From NCBI RefSeq assembly GCF_900114705.1, contig NZ_FOTW01000018.1:107892-171891 (forward strand): a DNA stretch of 64,000 nucleotides. Direction: 5' to 3'. Both the position numbers and the translations under genes were made by a program. The notes beneath the pieces were generated by a model, which worked only from the letters and a program-made list of their open reading frames with translations, was not told the origin of the DNA and ran no database searches. Position 1 is the first letter of the stretch, and each line of letters starts with the position of its first letter. This document shows positions 8,803 to 19,327 of the stretch, one piece after another. Source of the stretch: Rugamonas rubra. Lineage in GTDB: Bacteria > Pseudomonadota > Gammaproteobacteria > Burkholderiales > Burkholderiaceae_D.

Positions 8803-9873
8803 TTACATATTCAGTTGATACTGTCGAAGTTGTGCCGCGAGTTCTTTGTTCCTGCCTTTGCCATCGAGTAAATCAAGATACAGGATAAACGGATTGGCGC
8901 ACCGCGATCCGGTCAACCCATGCTCATTCGTGAATAAGGTGCTGGCGCCGGTCCGCTCTATCAAGGTAACATTTGCACCCTTCTCGGCGGACTTCAAGCC
9001 GAGTGAGGCGGCGTAACGGTGTGCCTCGCCAGGTGGAACGATGAGATCGACAGTATCCGTACGGGTCAGATGCGGCACCACCAAATTGGCGGCAGCCGAT
9101 CCGGTAAAGATCGCGCCGTTCGTCCCCGCAGCGCGTAACTTATCCGCGAGCTGGCCGATCAGGTCGTTGGCGTCGGATAAGTAGAAGTACCACTTCGTTT
9201 TCGGCGCTTTTTGCTCGCGCCAAGCGTCCACCCAAGCGTCGAGTAACTCGGCGGGGTGCGACACTTTGCGCCGCAGCGTTCGTCCGCTGCCCTCGCTTGC
9301 AATCCATTCCCGTCGCTCCAGCTCGGCGAGCACTGTGGACACTGTGTAGGTCGAGGTCTTTGACAATTCAGCGAGTGCCAGCCCGCTTTGGAAGCTGTTG
9401 TGGGCATAGAGCAAAGCGAAAATCACCTGTTCCCTTGCACCGGTAAACAACGGCACGATGCCGCGACGTAGCGTCGGCTTGGACGGCCGCTCGATATCGA
9501 TGAGCCATTCCTCATGCCTCAAATAGAATGTGCCGTTGGCTTCAAAATAGGCTAGTCCGTGACGCCGCAAGTCAGCCTTCGCACCGTTGCTGAGGTGCTC
9601 CGCCGCCACCATCAGGATGATGTCCCGGGCTTTGCTATTGTCCTTGTGAAAGTTCTCAAGTTGCCACGCAGCATCGCGAACATCTCTCGGATAGGCTTGG
9701 CGCAACAACTCGATGGCCAGGCGTCGGTGGCCAGAGGGCGAGGAAACATGCATCAGACAATCCAGCCGTCCGCCGCAGTGCGACACTTCGAACACCGGCT
9801 CCTCGGTGGCGATGCCGGCGCGTTCAAGTGCGCCGGAAAGCGATTTGACTAAATTTTCATCACGGATAGACAT
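8803..9873 (-). CDS. AbiEi-like antitoxin/regulator with nuclease-like N-terminal domain
   Basis: A 356-residue protein in three apparent parts. Residues ~25-120 look like a PD-(D/E)xK-type fold (GGRLDCLMHV with D38, LAIELLRQ with E55, then QLENFHKDN and LRRHGLAYFEANGTFYL), but the usual catalytic Lys after E-x is a Leu here. Residues ~150-215 contain a winged helix (TSTYTVSTVLAELERREW). The C-terminal half (GSAAANLVVPHL, then ANPFILYLDLLDGKGR) is like the AbiEi antitoxin family. By analogy it represses its own promoter and neutralises the downstream nucleotidyltransferase. The start follows a weak purine-rich site (GGGAAAAGAATCC). Assignment to the family is by pattern only. Confidence 0.65.
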   Translation of the reverse strand: MSIRDENLVKSLSGALERAGIATEEPVFEVSHCGGRLDCLMHVSSPSGHRRLAIELLRQAYPRDVRDAAWQLENFHKDNSKARDIILMVAAEHLSNGAKADLRRHGLAYFEANGTFYLRHEEWLIDIERPSKPTLRRGIVPLFTGAREQVIFALLYAHNSFQSGLALAELSKTSTYTVSTVLAELERREWIASEGSGRTLRRKVSHPAELLDAWVDAWREQKAPKTKWYFYLSDANDLIGQLADKLRAAGTNGAIFTGSAAANLVVPHLTRTDTVDLIVPPGEAHRYAASLGLKSAEKGANVTLIERTGASTLFTNEHGLTGSRCANPFILYLDLLDGKGRNKELAAQLRQYQLNM

Positions 9874-9928
9874 GGATTCTTTTCCCGGATAAATAATACA
9901 AAATTTAGTTACTTTAGCTATTCTTCAT

Positions 9929-9950
9929 AGTTTAGCTGCGCAGATAAACT
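9929..9950. promoter_or_regulatory. 22-bp near-perfect palindrome, candidate operator of the AbiE-like operon
   Basis: The plus strand reads AGTTTA-G-CTGCGCAG-A-TAAACT, a palindrome with only one mismatched pair, centred about 67 bp upstream of the start at 9873. A related TTTAGCTA half-site occurs at about 9913-9920 in the same AT-rich spacer. Type IV antitoxins of the AbiEi class bind inverted repeats in their own promoters, so an autoregulatory operator is the natural reading. No confident -35/-10 pair was identified. Confidence 0.5.
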
Positions 9951-10042
9951 ACCGCAATCAGCATAAGAAAGATCGAGCTTTAGCGGTTTCTTGTCAATGC
10001 CACCATGCAGATGACGTTTCGGTGGAAAGTAGCCGGGAGACC

Positions 10043-10102
10043 AATTAGGGACAGAGTCGAAGGATTTTTTTCCGGACTCGAATTAATCGGGGACAGAGTA
10101 GT
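10043..10102. repeat. REP-like repeats upstream of the RAYT gene
   Basis: Two related units, AATTAGGGACAGAGTCGAA (10043-10061) and AATTAATCGGGGACAGAGTA (from 10081), bracket a T-rich centre. The same words occur in inverted orientation downstream of the transposase gene (10937-10999). RAYT genes are typically flanked by such REP sequences, which the transposase recognises. Confidence 0.65.
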
Positions 10103-10148
10103 GCCGGCGCGGTAGAATCGCAGTATTCACTCCACTCCCCGCGTTCCC

Positions 10149-10850
10149 ATGGCCCGTCTTCCCCGCTTGATTGTTCCGTCCCAGCCGCACCACGTCATCC
10201 AGCGTGGCAACAACGACCAGGTGATTTTCCACGACGCCGAGGATTATCAAGCCTTCCTCGGCTGGCTGCGCAGCGCCGCCAAGACCTACAAGGTGGCGCT
10301 GCACGCCTATGTGCTGATGCCCGACCACCTGCATTTGCTGGTCACGCCGTCCGACGAGGACGGCCTGGGCCAGATGATGCAGTGGATAGGCCGCTACTAC
10401 GTGCCCTACTTCAACCAAAAATACGGCCGCAGCGGCACGCTGTGGCATGGCCGCTACAAGACCTCGCTGATCGACGCCGAGCAGTACTTCATGCCCTGCG
10501 CCCGCTTCATCGAGTTCAACCCGGTGCGCGCCGGCCTGGTGGCCAGCGCGGCCGAGTATCCCTGGTCCAGCTACCAGCACCACGCCGGCATCCGCGTCGA
10601 CGGCCTGATCACCGACCACGCCAACTACTGGGCCTTGGGCAACACGCCGTTCCAGCGCGAGGCGGCCTATCTGGCCCTGACCGAGTACCCGCTGACGGCG
10701 GCCGAGGTGGAGGAGATCGGCAAGGCCGTGCTGAAGGGCTGGCCGCTGGGCTCGGAGAAGTTCAAGACCGAGTTGCAACTGCGCGTCAAACGCCAGGTGC
10801 TGCCGGCCAAGCGGGGCCGGCCTTTCAAGCAGGCGGCGCCGCAGGAATAG
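10149..10850 (+). mobile_element. REP-associated tyrosine transposase (RAYT, Y1_Tnp family)
   Basis: A 233-residue intact ORF starting MARLPRLIVPSQPHHVIQRG. It has the HUH-endonuclease motif HLH (H60 and H62 in VLMPDHLHLLV) and the conserved block RSGTLWHGRYK, then FIEFNPVRAGLV and YPWSSY, typical of IS200-related RAYT proteins. Family members nick single-stranded REP DNA and are usually domesticated single-copy genes. REP-like inverted sequences sit on both sides and a strong terminator follows. It lies between the AbiE-like insert and gltB, marking the right edge of the accessory stretch. Confidence 0.9.
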
Positions 10851-10886
10851 GGCGGCGCGCCGCGCCAAGCGACTAAACAATCCGCC

Positions 10887-10924
10887 AAAAACCGTGGCCA
10901 GCCGCCAGGCGCCACGGTTTTTTT
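10887..10924 (+). terminator. Rho-independent terminator after the RAYT gene
   Basis: AAAACCGTGGC and GCCACGGTTTT pair as a long perfect stem around a loop CAGCCGCCAGGC, with an A-tract on one side and a T-tract on the other. It should work in both directions and separates the transposase gene from gltB. Confidence 0.85.
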
Positions 10925-10936
10925 GAAATTCCTACC

Positions 10937-10999
10937 ACTATGTCCCTATTAAATTTTTCCAGCGACTCGTGAAAAATTAATTCGACTCCGACCCTAATT
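10937..10999. repeat. REP-like repeats downstream of the RAYT gene (inverted)
   Basis: Read on the minus strand this segment begins AATTAGGGTCGGAGTCGAAT and ends with AATAGGGACATAGT, matching the upstream units at 10043-10102 in inverted orientation with a few differences. The arrangement (inverted REP-like arms around a RAYT gene) is what a REP/REPtron unit looks like. It ends about 73 bp before the gltB start, so it may overlap that gene's promoter region. Confidence 0.55.
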
Positions 11000-11072
11000 G
11001 TTATTGTTGAACTTTCTGCTGCATTGCACTACTCTAGGCTTTCGATATTCCAATATGCAGTGGAGAATGCCC

Positions 11073-14000
11073 ATGAAAGCCCAAGGTCTGTACGATCCGT
11101 CCAATGAACATGACGCCTGTGGCGTCGGTTTCGTCGCCCACATCAAGGGCAACAAGAGCCATTCCATCGTCGAGCAGGGTCTGCTGATCCTGAAGAACCT
11201 CGACCACCGGGGTGCCGTTGGCGCGGACGCGCTGATGGGCGACGGTGCCGGCATCCTGATCCAGATTCCCGACCAGTACTACCGCGACGAGATGGCCAAA
11301 CAGGGCGTCGAGCTGCCGCCACCGGGCGAGTACGGCGTGGGCATGGTCTTCCTGCCGAAGGAAAACGCTTCGCGCATCGCCTGCGAACAGGAAATCGAGC
11401 GCGCCGTGCGCATCGAAGGCCAGGTCGTGCTGGGCTGGCGCAACGTGCCGGTCGACTGCGACATGCCGATGTCGCCCACCGTGCGCGCCAAAGAGCCGGT
11501 GATCCGGCAGATCTTCATCGGTCGCGGCCCGGACATCATGGTCACCGACGCGCTCGAGCGCAAACTGTATGTGATCCGCAAATCGTCGGGCCACGCCATC
11601 CAGGCGCTCAAACTGCTGCATGGTAAGGAATTCTTCGTGCCGTCGATGTCGGCGCGCACCATTGTTTACAAGGGCCTGCTGCTGGCCGACCAGGTCGGCG
11701 TCTACTATAAAGACCTGCAGGACGCCCGTTGCATCTCGGCGCTGGCGCTGGTGCACCAACGCTTCTCCACCAACACCTTCCCGGAATGGCCGCTGGCCCA
11801 CCCCTACCGCCTGATCGCCCACAACGGCGAGATCAACACCGTCAAGGGCAACTTCAACTGGATGCGCGCCCGTGAAGGCGTGATGAAGTCGGCCGTGCTG
11901 GGCGAGGACCTGCAGAAGCTGTTCCCGTTGATCTACGAAGGCCAGTCGGACACCGCCTGCTTCGACAACGCCCTCGAACTGCTGTTGATGGCCGGCTACC
12001 CGATCGCCCAGGCGATGATGATGATGATCCCGGAAGCCTGGGAAAATCACGGCACGATGGACGACAATCGCCGCGCCTTCTACGAATATCACGCCGCCAT
12101 GATGGAACCGTGGGACGGCCCGGCCGCCATGGCCTTCACCGACGGCCGCTACATCGGCGGCACGCTGGACCGCAACGGCCTGCGTCCGGCCCGCTACATC
12201 GTCACCGACGACGACCTGGTGGTGATGGCCTCGGAATCGGGCGTGCTGCCGATCCCGGAATCGAAGATCATCCAGAAATGGCGTTTGCAGCCGGGCAAGA
12301 TGTTCCTGATCGACCTGGAAGCGGGCCGCATCATCGACGATAAAGAGCTCAAGGACACCTACGCCAACGCCAAGCCCTACAAGGCTTGGATCAACGCCGT
12401 GCGCATCAAGCTGAACGAGATCAAGCTGAGCGAAAGCCAGCTGGCGCACAACCGCGTCAAGTACACCACCGCGCCGGGCGAGAAGGCCGTTGCCTCCGTG
12501 CTGGACCGCCAGCAAGCCTTCGGCTACACCCAGGAAGACCTGAAGTTCCTGATGGCGCCGATGGCCGTCGCCGGCGAGGAAGCCACCGGCTCGATGGGCA
12601 ACGACTCGCCGCTGGCCGTGATGTCGAACAAGCTCAAACCTTTGTACAATTACTTCAAACAATTGTTTGCGCAAGTGACCAACCCGCCGATCGACCCGAT
12701 CCGCGAGGCGATGGTGATGTCGCTGGTGTCCTTCATCGGACCGAAGCCCAACCTGCTCGACACCAACAACGTCAATCCGCCGATGCGTTTGGAGGTTTCC
12801 CAGCCGATCCTCGGCTTCGACGACATGGCCCGCCTGCGCGGCATCAGCCTGCATACCGGCGGCAAGTTCAAGTCGTATGAGCTGAACATCTGTTATCCGA
12901 TCGCCTGGGGCAAGGAAGGCGTGGAGGCCTGCCTGGCCTCGCTGTGCGCCGAGGCGGTCGACGCCGTCAAGTCCGGCCACAACATCCTGATCGTCTCGGA
13001 CCGCTCGATCTGCAGCGACCGCGTCGCCATTCCGGCGCTGCTGGCCACCTCGACCATCCACCAGCATCTGGTCAGCAAGGGCCTGCGCGCCTCGACCGGC
13101 CTGGTCGTCGAGACCGGCTCGGCCCGCGAGACCCACCACTTCGCCCTGCTGGCCGGCTACGGCGCCGAGGCGGTCCATCCCTACCTGGCGATGGAAACCC
13201 TGATCGAACTGGCCGCCGGCCTGCCCGGCGAGCTGTCCGGCGAGACGGCGATCTACAACTACACCAAGGCGGTCGGCAAGGGCCTGATGAAGGTCATGTC
13301 GAAGATGGGCATTTCGACCTATATGTCCTACTGCGGCGCACAGATCTTCGAGGCCATCGGTTTGAACAAGTCGCTGGTCGACAAGTACTTCAAGGGCACC
13401 GCCTCGAACGTCGAGGGCATCGGCGTGTTCGAGGTGGCCGAGGAGGCGCTGCGCCTGCACCACCTGGCCTTCGGCGACGATCCCCTGCTGGCCAACAACC
13501 TCGACGCCGGCGGCGAATACGCCTTCCGCGTGCGCGGCGAGGACCACCTGTGGACGCCGGACGCCATCGCCAAGCTGCAACACTCGACCCGCAGCAACAA
13601 CTTCTCCAGCTACAAGGAGTACGCCCAGCTGATCAACGACCAGAGCCGTCGCCACCTGACCCTGCGCGGCCTGTTCGAGTTCAAGCTCGACCCGACCAAG
13701 GCGATCCCGCTCGACGAGGTCGAATCGGCCAAGGAGATCGTCAAGCGCTTCGCCACCGGCGCCATGTCGCTCGGCTCGATCAGCACCGAGGCGCACGCCA
13801 CGCTGGCGGTGGCGATGAACCGCATCGGCGGCAAGTCCAACACCGGCGAGGGCGGCGAAGACCCGGCCCGCTACACCATGGAGTTGAAGGGCATCAAGAT
13901 CAAGCAGGGCGAGACCATGGCCTCCATCGTCGGCAAGGAGCAGATCGTCGTCGACATCCCGCTGCAGGCCGGCGACTCGCTGCGCTCGCGCATCAAGCAG

Positions 14001-15797
14001 GTGGCCTCGGGCCGTTTCGGCGTCACCGCCGCCTACCTGAACTCGGCCGACCAGATCCAGATCAAGATGGCGCAGGGCGCCAAGCCGGGAGAGGGCGGCC
14101 AGCTGCCGGGCCACAAGGTGTCCGAATACATCGCCACCTTGCGCTTCTCGGTGCCGGGTGTCGGCCTGATCTCGCCGCCGCCGCACCATGATATCTATTC
14201 CATCGAAGATCTGGCCCAGCTGATCCACGATCTGAAGAACGCCAACCCGCGCGCCTCGATCTCGGTCAAGCTGGTGTCGGAAGTGGGCATCGGCACCGTC
14301 GCCGCCGGCGTCACCAAGGCCAAGGCCGACCACGTCGTCGTCGCCGGCCACGACGGCGGCACCGGCGCCTCGCCGTTGTCCTCGGTCAAGCACGCCGGCA
14401 CGCCGTGGGAGCTGGGCCTGGCCGAGACCCAGCAGACGCTGGTGCTGAACGGTCTGCGCAGCCGCATCCGCGTCCAGGCCGACGGCCAGATGCGCACCGG
14501 CCGCGACGTCGTCATCGCCGCCATGCTGGGCGCCGACGAGATCGGCTTCGCCACCGCGCCGCTGGTGGTCGAGGGTTGCATCATGATGCGCAAATGCCAC
14601 TTGAACACCTGCCCGGTCGGCGTCGCCACCCAGGACCCGGTGCTGCGCGCCAAGTTCTCCGGCAAGCCGGAATACGTCGTCAACTACTTCTTCTTCGTCG
14701 CCGAAGAGGCCCGCCAGCTGATGGCGCAACTGGGCATCCGCACGTATGACGAGCTGATCGGCCGGGTCGACCTGCTCGACAAGTCGAAGGCGGTCGAGCA
14801 CTGGAAGGCCCGTGGCCTGGACTTCTCCGCCATCTTCCACCAGCCGGAAGTGCAGAACGGCCAGACCATCTACCACAGCGAGTTCCAGGACCACTGTCTG
14901 GAGAAGGCCCTCGACCACAAGCTGATCGCCCAGGCCAAGGCGGCGCTGGAGAAGGGCGAGCGGGTCTCCTTCATCTCGCCGGTGCGCAACGTCAACCGCA
15001 CCGTCGGCACCATGCTGTCCGGTGAGGTGGCGCAGCGCTATGGCCACGCCGGCCTGCCCGACGACACCATCCACATCCAGCTGCAGGGCACGGCCGGCCA
15101 GTCCGCCGCCGCCTTCCTGGCGCACGGCATCACGCTCGACCTGGTCGGCGAGGGCAACGACTACGTCGGCAAGGGCCTGTCGGGCGGCCGCATCATCGTG
15201 CGGCCGAACACCGAGTTCCGCGGCTGGGCGGTGGACAACATTATCGTCGGCAACACCGTGCTGTACGGCGCCATCGCCGGCGAGGCCTTCTTCAACGGCG
15301 TGGCGGGCGAACGCTTCGCCGTGCGCAACTCCGGCGCCACCACCGTGGTCGAGGGCGTGGGCGACCACGGCTGCGAATACATGACCGGCGGCACCGTCGT
15401 CGTACTGGGCGCCACCGGCCGCAACTTCGCCGCCGGCATGTCGGGCGGCATCGCCTATGTCTACGATCCGGACGCCGACTTCGCCCTGCGCTGCAACACC
15501 GCGATGGTCAGCCTGGAGAGCGTGCTGACGGCGGCCGAGCAGCACGTCGACCGCGCCACTTGGCACAGCCAGCACCGCGACGGCGAGCCGGAGGCGGACG
15601 AGGTGATCCTCAAGCGCCTGATCGAGCGCCACTTCAAGCACACCGGCAGCACCCGCGCCCGCTTCCTGCTCGACAACTGGGCCGAGGGCCGCAGCAAGTT
15701 CGTCAAGGTCTTCCCGAGCGAGTACAAGCGCGCGCTGGCCGAAATGGCCGAGGACCTGGCCAACGAGGCCGCCGTGGTGCAGCCGATCGCCGCCTAA
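11073..15797 (+). CDS. gltB: Glutamate synthase (NADPH) large subunit
   Basis: The ATG at 11073, seven bases after GGAG, gives 1574 residues starting MKAQGLYDPSNEHDACGVGF. Cys17 is the glutaminase nucleophile, exposed after removal of a 16-residue propeptide as in other GltB proteins. The central FMN domain carries the 3Fe-4S motif C-x5-C-x4-C at about 1169, 1175 and 1180 (CIMMRKCHLNTC). The C-terminal part is the glycine-rich beta-helix domain. It makes two glutamates from glutamine and 2-oxoglutarate with electrons delivered by GltD, the next gene. Together with glutamine synthetase this is the low-ammonium assimilation route. Length is normal for the family. Confidence 0.97.
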   Translation: MKAQGLYDPSNEHDACGVGFVAHIKGNKSHSIVEQGLLILKNLDHRGAVGADALMGDGAGILIQIPDQYYRDEMAKQGVELPPPGEYGVGMVFLPKENASRIACEQEIERAVRIEGQVVLGWRNVPVDCDMPMSPTVRAKEPVIRQIFIGRGPDIMVTDALERKLYVIRKSSGHAIQALKLLHGKEFFVPSMSARTIVYKGLLLADQVGVYYKDLQDARCISALALVHQRFSTNTFPEWPLAHPYRLIAHNGEINTVKGNFNWMRAREGVMKSAVLGEDLQKLFPLIYEGQSDTACFDNALELLLMAGYPIAQAMMMMIPEAWENHGTMDDNRRAFYEYHAAMMEPWDGPAAMAFTDGRYIGGTLDRNGLRPARYIVTDDDLVVMASESGVLPIPESKIIQKWRLQPGKMFLIDLEAGRIIDDKELKDTYANAKPYKAWINAVRIKLNEIKLSESQLAHNRVKYTTAPGEKAVASVLDRQQAFGYTQEDLKFLMAPMAVAGEEATGSMGNDSPLAVMSNKLKPLYNYFKQLFAQVTNPPIDPIREAMVMSLVSFIGPKPNLLDTNNVNPPMRLEVSQPILGFDDMARLRGISLHTGGKFKSYELNICYPIAWGKEGVEACLASLCAEAVDAVKSGHNILIVSDRSICSDRVAIPALLATSTIHQHLVSKGLRASTGLVVETGSARETHHFALLAGYGAEAVHPYLAMETLIELAAGLPGELSGETAIYNYTKAVGKGLMKVMSKMGISTYMSYCGAQIFEAIGLNKSLVDKYFKGTASNVEGIGVFEVAEEALRLHHLAFGDDPLLANNLDAGGEYAFRVRGEDHLWTPDAIAKLQHSTRSNNFSSYKEYAQLINDQSRRHLTLRGLFEFKLDPTKAIPLDEVESAKEIVKRFATGAMSLGSISTEAHATLAVAMNRIGGKSNTGEGGEDPARYTMELKGIKIKQGETMASIVGKEQIVVDIPLQAGDSLRSRIKQVASGRFGVTAAYLNSADQIQIKMAQGAKPGEGGQLPGHKVSEYIATLRFSVPGVGLISPPPHHDIYSIEDLAQLIHDLKNANPRASISVKLVSEVGIGTVAAGVTKAKADHVVVAGHDGGTGASPLSSVKHAGTPWELGLAETQQTLVLNGLRSRIRVQADGQMRTGRDVVIAAMLGADEIGFATAPLVVEGCIMMRKCHLNTCPVGVATQDPVLRAKFSGKPEYVVNYFFFVAEEARQLMAQLGIRTYDELIGRVDLLDKSKAVEHWKARGLDFSAIFHQPEVQNGQTIYHSEFQDHCLEKALDHKLIAQAKAALEKGERVSFISPVRNVNRTVGTMLSGEVAQRYGHAGLPDDTIHIQLQGTAGQSAAAFLAHGITLDLVGEGNDYVGKGLSGGRIIVRPNTEFRGWAVDNIIVGNTVLYGAIAGEAFFNGVAGERFAVRNSGATTVVEGVGDHGCEYMTGGTVVVLGATGRNFAAGMSGGIAYVYDPDADFALRCNTAMVSLESVLTAAEQHVDRATWHSQHRDGEPEADEVILKRLIERHFKHTGSTRARFLLDNWAEGRSKFVKVFPSEYKRALAEMAEDLANEAAVVQPIAA

Positions 15798-15816
15798 TCA
15801 GGCAGCGGACAAGACA

Positions 15817-15943
15817 GCGGACGGGCCGGCGGCCCGTCCCCGCAGAACATAAGCAGATGGTGGACGGGCCGGCGGCCCGTTCCCGCAGAACATAAGCAGA
15901 TAGCGGACGGGCCGGCGGCCCGTCCCCGCAGAACATATACAGA
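15817..15943 (+). repeat. Three tandem hairpin-forming repeats between gltB and gltD
   Basis: Three copies of a ~42-nt unit lie head to tail at 15817-15858, 15859-15901 and 15902-15943. Each contains GACGGGCC-GGC-GGCCCGTC, an 8-bp perfect GC stem with a 3-nt loop (the middle copy has one change at the stem end), followed by a CCCGCAGAACATA spacer. The array fills most of the 155-nt gap inside the gltBD operon and ends just before the gltD ribosome-binding site. There is no T-tract after any stem, so they are not classic terminators; they could stabilise the upstream mRNA or tune gltD expression. Confidence 0.85.
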
Positions 15944-15952
15944 GGATTAATC

Positions 15953-17416
<1,464 letters not shown>

Positions 17417-17438
17417 TTCGCCGACCGCAACTTTTCCC

Positions 17439-17485
17439 AACCGGCAGCCGAGGGGTCTAGCACCCGCCGGCTGCCGGTTTTTTTT
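17439..17485 (+). terminator. Rho-independent terminator after gltBD
   Basis: AACCGGCAGCCG and CGGCTGCCGGTT pair as a 12-bp perfect stem around a 17-nt loop, followed by a run of T. It lies 22 bp after the gltD stop and closes the gltBD unit. Confidence 0.9.
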
Positions 17486-17652
17486 CGCCGGCGGACGTGG
17501 TATGCTGCGTTGCAGCAAATTACATTATTTATCATATGTAAATTGCTGACTTTTGGTTCATTAGTGTTGTAAAATCCCTCACTTCCCTCCCCCGAAAGCG
17601 GGGGCGCCAGCAGAGATTTGCTTTTCTGCACTACAATACGGCATTCAAAAAA

Positions 17653-18468
17653 ATGAGTTCGTTCGTGCCCAATCTTGTCGAAATCCGTGATTTGCACTTC
17701 TCCTATGGCAAGCGCCCCATTCTGACGGGCCTCCAGATGGACTTCCCGCGCGGCAAGGTCGTCGCCGTCATGGGCGGTTCCGGCAGCGGCAAGACCACGG
17801 TGCTGCGCCTGATCGGCGGCCAGCTGCGGCCGAAAAAAGGCCAGGTCAAGGTGCACGGCCAGGTGGTCCACAAGCTCGGCACCGACGCACTGTATCTGTT
17901 GCGCCGCAAAATGGGCATGCTGTTCCAGCACGGCGCCCTGTTTACCGACCTGACCGTGTTCGAGAACGTCGCCTTCCCGCTGCGCGAGCACACCGACCTG
18001 CCGGAAGAGCTGATCCGCAACCTGGTGTTGATGAAATTGCACGCCGTCGGCCTGCGCAACGCCGCCAAGCTGAAGCCGGCCGAGATCTCCGGCGGCATGG
18101 CGCGCCGCGTCGCGCTGGCCCGCTCGATCGCCCTCGACCCCGAGCTGATCATGTACGACGAGCCCTTCGCCGGCCTCGACCCGATCTCGATGGGCGTCAC
18201 CGCCAACCTGATCCGCAACCTCAACACCGCGCTCGGCTCGACCACCATCCTGGTCTCGCACGACGTCAAGGAGTGCTTCGCCATCGCCGACCACGTGTAT
18301 TTCCTGTCGCAGGGCAAGATCGTCGCGCACGGCACGCCGGCCGAGATGTGGGTCTCGACCGACCCCTACGTCAAACAGTTCGTCCACGCCGAGGCCGACG
18401 GCCCCGTGCCCTTCCACTATCCCGGCAAGTCGCTGGCCGACGACCTGGGCCTGGAGGCGCACGCATGA
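17653..18468 (+). CDS. mlaF: Mla phospholipid transport, ATP-binding subunit
   Basis: A 271-residue ABC ATPase: Walker A GGSGSGKTT, signature SGGMARRVALARSIAL, Walker B LIMYDEPFAGLD, and a switch His in TTILVSHD. The order of genes that follow (permease, MCE protein, VacJ lipoprotein, periplasmic carrier) identifies it as MlaF rather than a generic importer ATPase. It powers lipid transfer between the outer and inner membranes. Its stop overlaps the mlaE start by four bases (ATGA). Confidence 0.93.
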   Translation: MSSFVPNLVEIRDLHFSYGKRPILTGLQMDFPRGKVVAVMGGSGSGKTTVLRLIGGQLRPKKGQVKVHGQVVHKLGTDALYLLRRKMGMLFQHGALFTDLTVFENVAFPLREHTDLPEELIRNLVLMKLHAVGLRNAAKLKPAEISGGMARRVALARSIALDPELIMYDEPFAGLDPISMGVTANLIRNLNTALGSTTILVSHDVKECFAIADHVYFLSQGKIVAHGTPAEMWVSTDPYVKQFVHAEADGPVPFHYPGKSLADDLGLEAHA

Positions 18469-19247
18469 TCGAATCCTTCCTGGCCCGCCTGGGCGCCACC
18501 GTGCGCGACTACGTCGAGAGCATCGGCTACGGCACCCGTTCCTTCTTCACCCTGCTCGGCGTCTCGCCCGGCCTGCTCAAGCGGCCGCGCCTGATCGTCG
18601 AACAGCTCCACTTCATCGGCAACTATTCGCTGCTGATCATCGGCCTGTCCGGCCTGTTCGTCGGCATGGTGCTCGGCCTGCAGGGCTACTACACGCTGGC
18701 CAAATACGGCTCCGAGCAGGCGCTCGGCCAACTGGTGGCCCTCGGCCTGACGCGCGAACTGGGGCCGGTCATCACCGCGCTGCTGTTCGCCGGCCGCGCC
18801 GGCACCTCGCTGACCGCCGAAATCGGCCTGATGAAGTCGGGCGAGCAGCTGTCGGCGATGGAAATGATGGCCGTCAACCCGATCCAGCGCGTGCTGGCGC
18901 CGCGCTTCTGGGCCGGCGTGATCGCCGTGCCGGTGCTGGCCTCGGTGTTCAGCGCGGTCGGCGTGTTCGGCGGCTACCTGGTCGGCGTGCAACTGATCGG
19001 CGTCGACGACGGCACCTTCTGGTCGCAGATGCAGGGCGGCGTCGACCTGTGGGACGACATCTTCAACGGCTTCATCAAGAGCGTGGTGTTCGGCATCGCC
19101 ATCACCTTCATCGCCCTCTACCAGGGCTACGAGTCGCAGCCGACACCGGAGGACGTGGCCCGCGCCACCACCCGCACGGTGGTGATCTCCTCGCTGATGA
19201 TCTGGTGGCTGGACTTCATGTTGACAGCCTTGATGTTCGGCAAATAA
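18465..19247 (+). CDS. mlaE: Mla phospholipid transport, permease
   Basis: The true start is the ATG at 18465, overlapping the mlaF stop; 260 residues. It is an integral inner-membrane protein of the MlaE/YrbE family with about five hydrophobic helices (for example SLLIIGLSGLFVGMVLGL) and the conserved loop RELGPVITALLFAGRAG followed by EIGLMKSGEQLSAMEMMAV. It forms the MlaFEDB core that moves phospholipid across the inner membrane. Confidence 0.94.
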   Translation: MIESFLARLGATVRDYVESIGYGTRSFFTLLGVSPGLLKRPRLIVEQLHFIGNYSLLIIGLSGLFVGMVLGLQGYYTLAKYGSEQALGQLVALGLTRELGPVITALLFAGRAGTSLTAEIGLMKSGEQLSAMEMMAVNPIQRVLAPRFWAGVIAVPVLASVFSAVGVFGGYLVGVQLIGVDDGTFWSQMQGGVDLWDDIFNGFIKSVVFGIAITFIALYQGYESQPTPEDVARATTRTVVISSLMIWWLDFMLTALMFGK

Positions 19248-19327
19248 GTCTGAAAAGAATCTATTTGGTCCACACCGCACAACGCGACGTGTGCCGCGGC
19301 AAGAGAAAATAAACTAGGATATGTACT

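Noticed and set aside
11034..15641. 1535-residue minus-strand open frame opposite gltB
   Set aside because: Same shadow effect; the gltB strand carries all catalytic motifs.
15817..15943. Possible CRISPR array (three repeats)
   Set aside because: The units are contiguous without variable spacers, and each is a GC hairpin. No cas genes are present.
17519..17543. TTACAT/ATGTAA inverted repeat upstream of mlaF as an operator
   Set aside because: AT-rich dyads of this size arise by chance, and no known regulator site or promoter could be matched.
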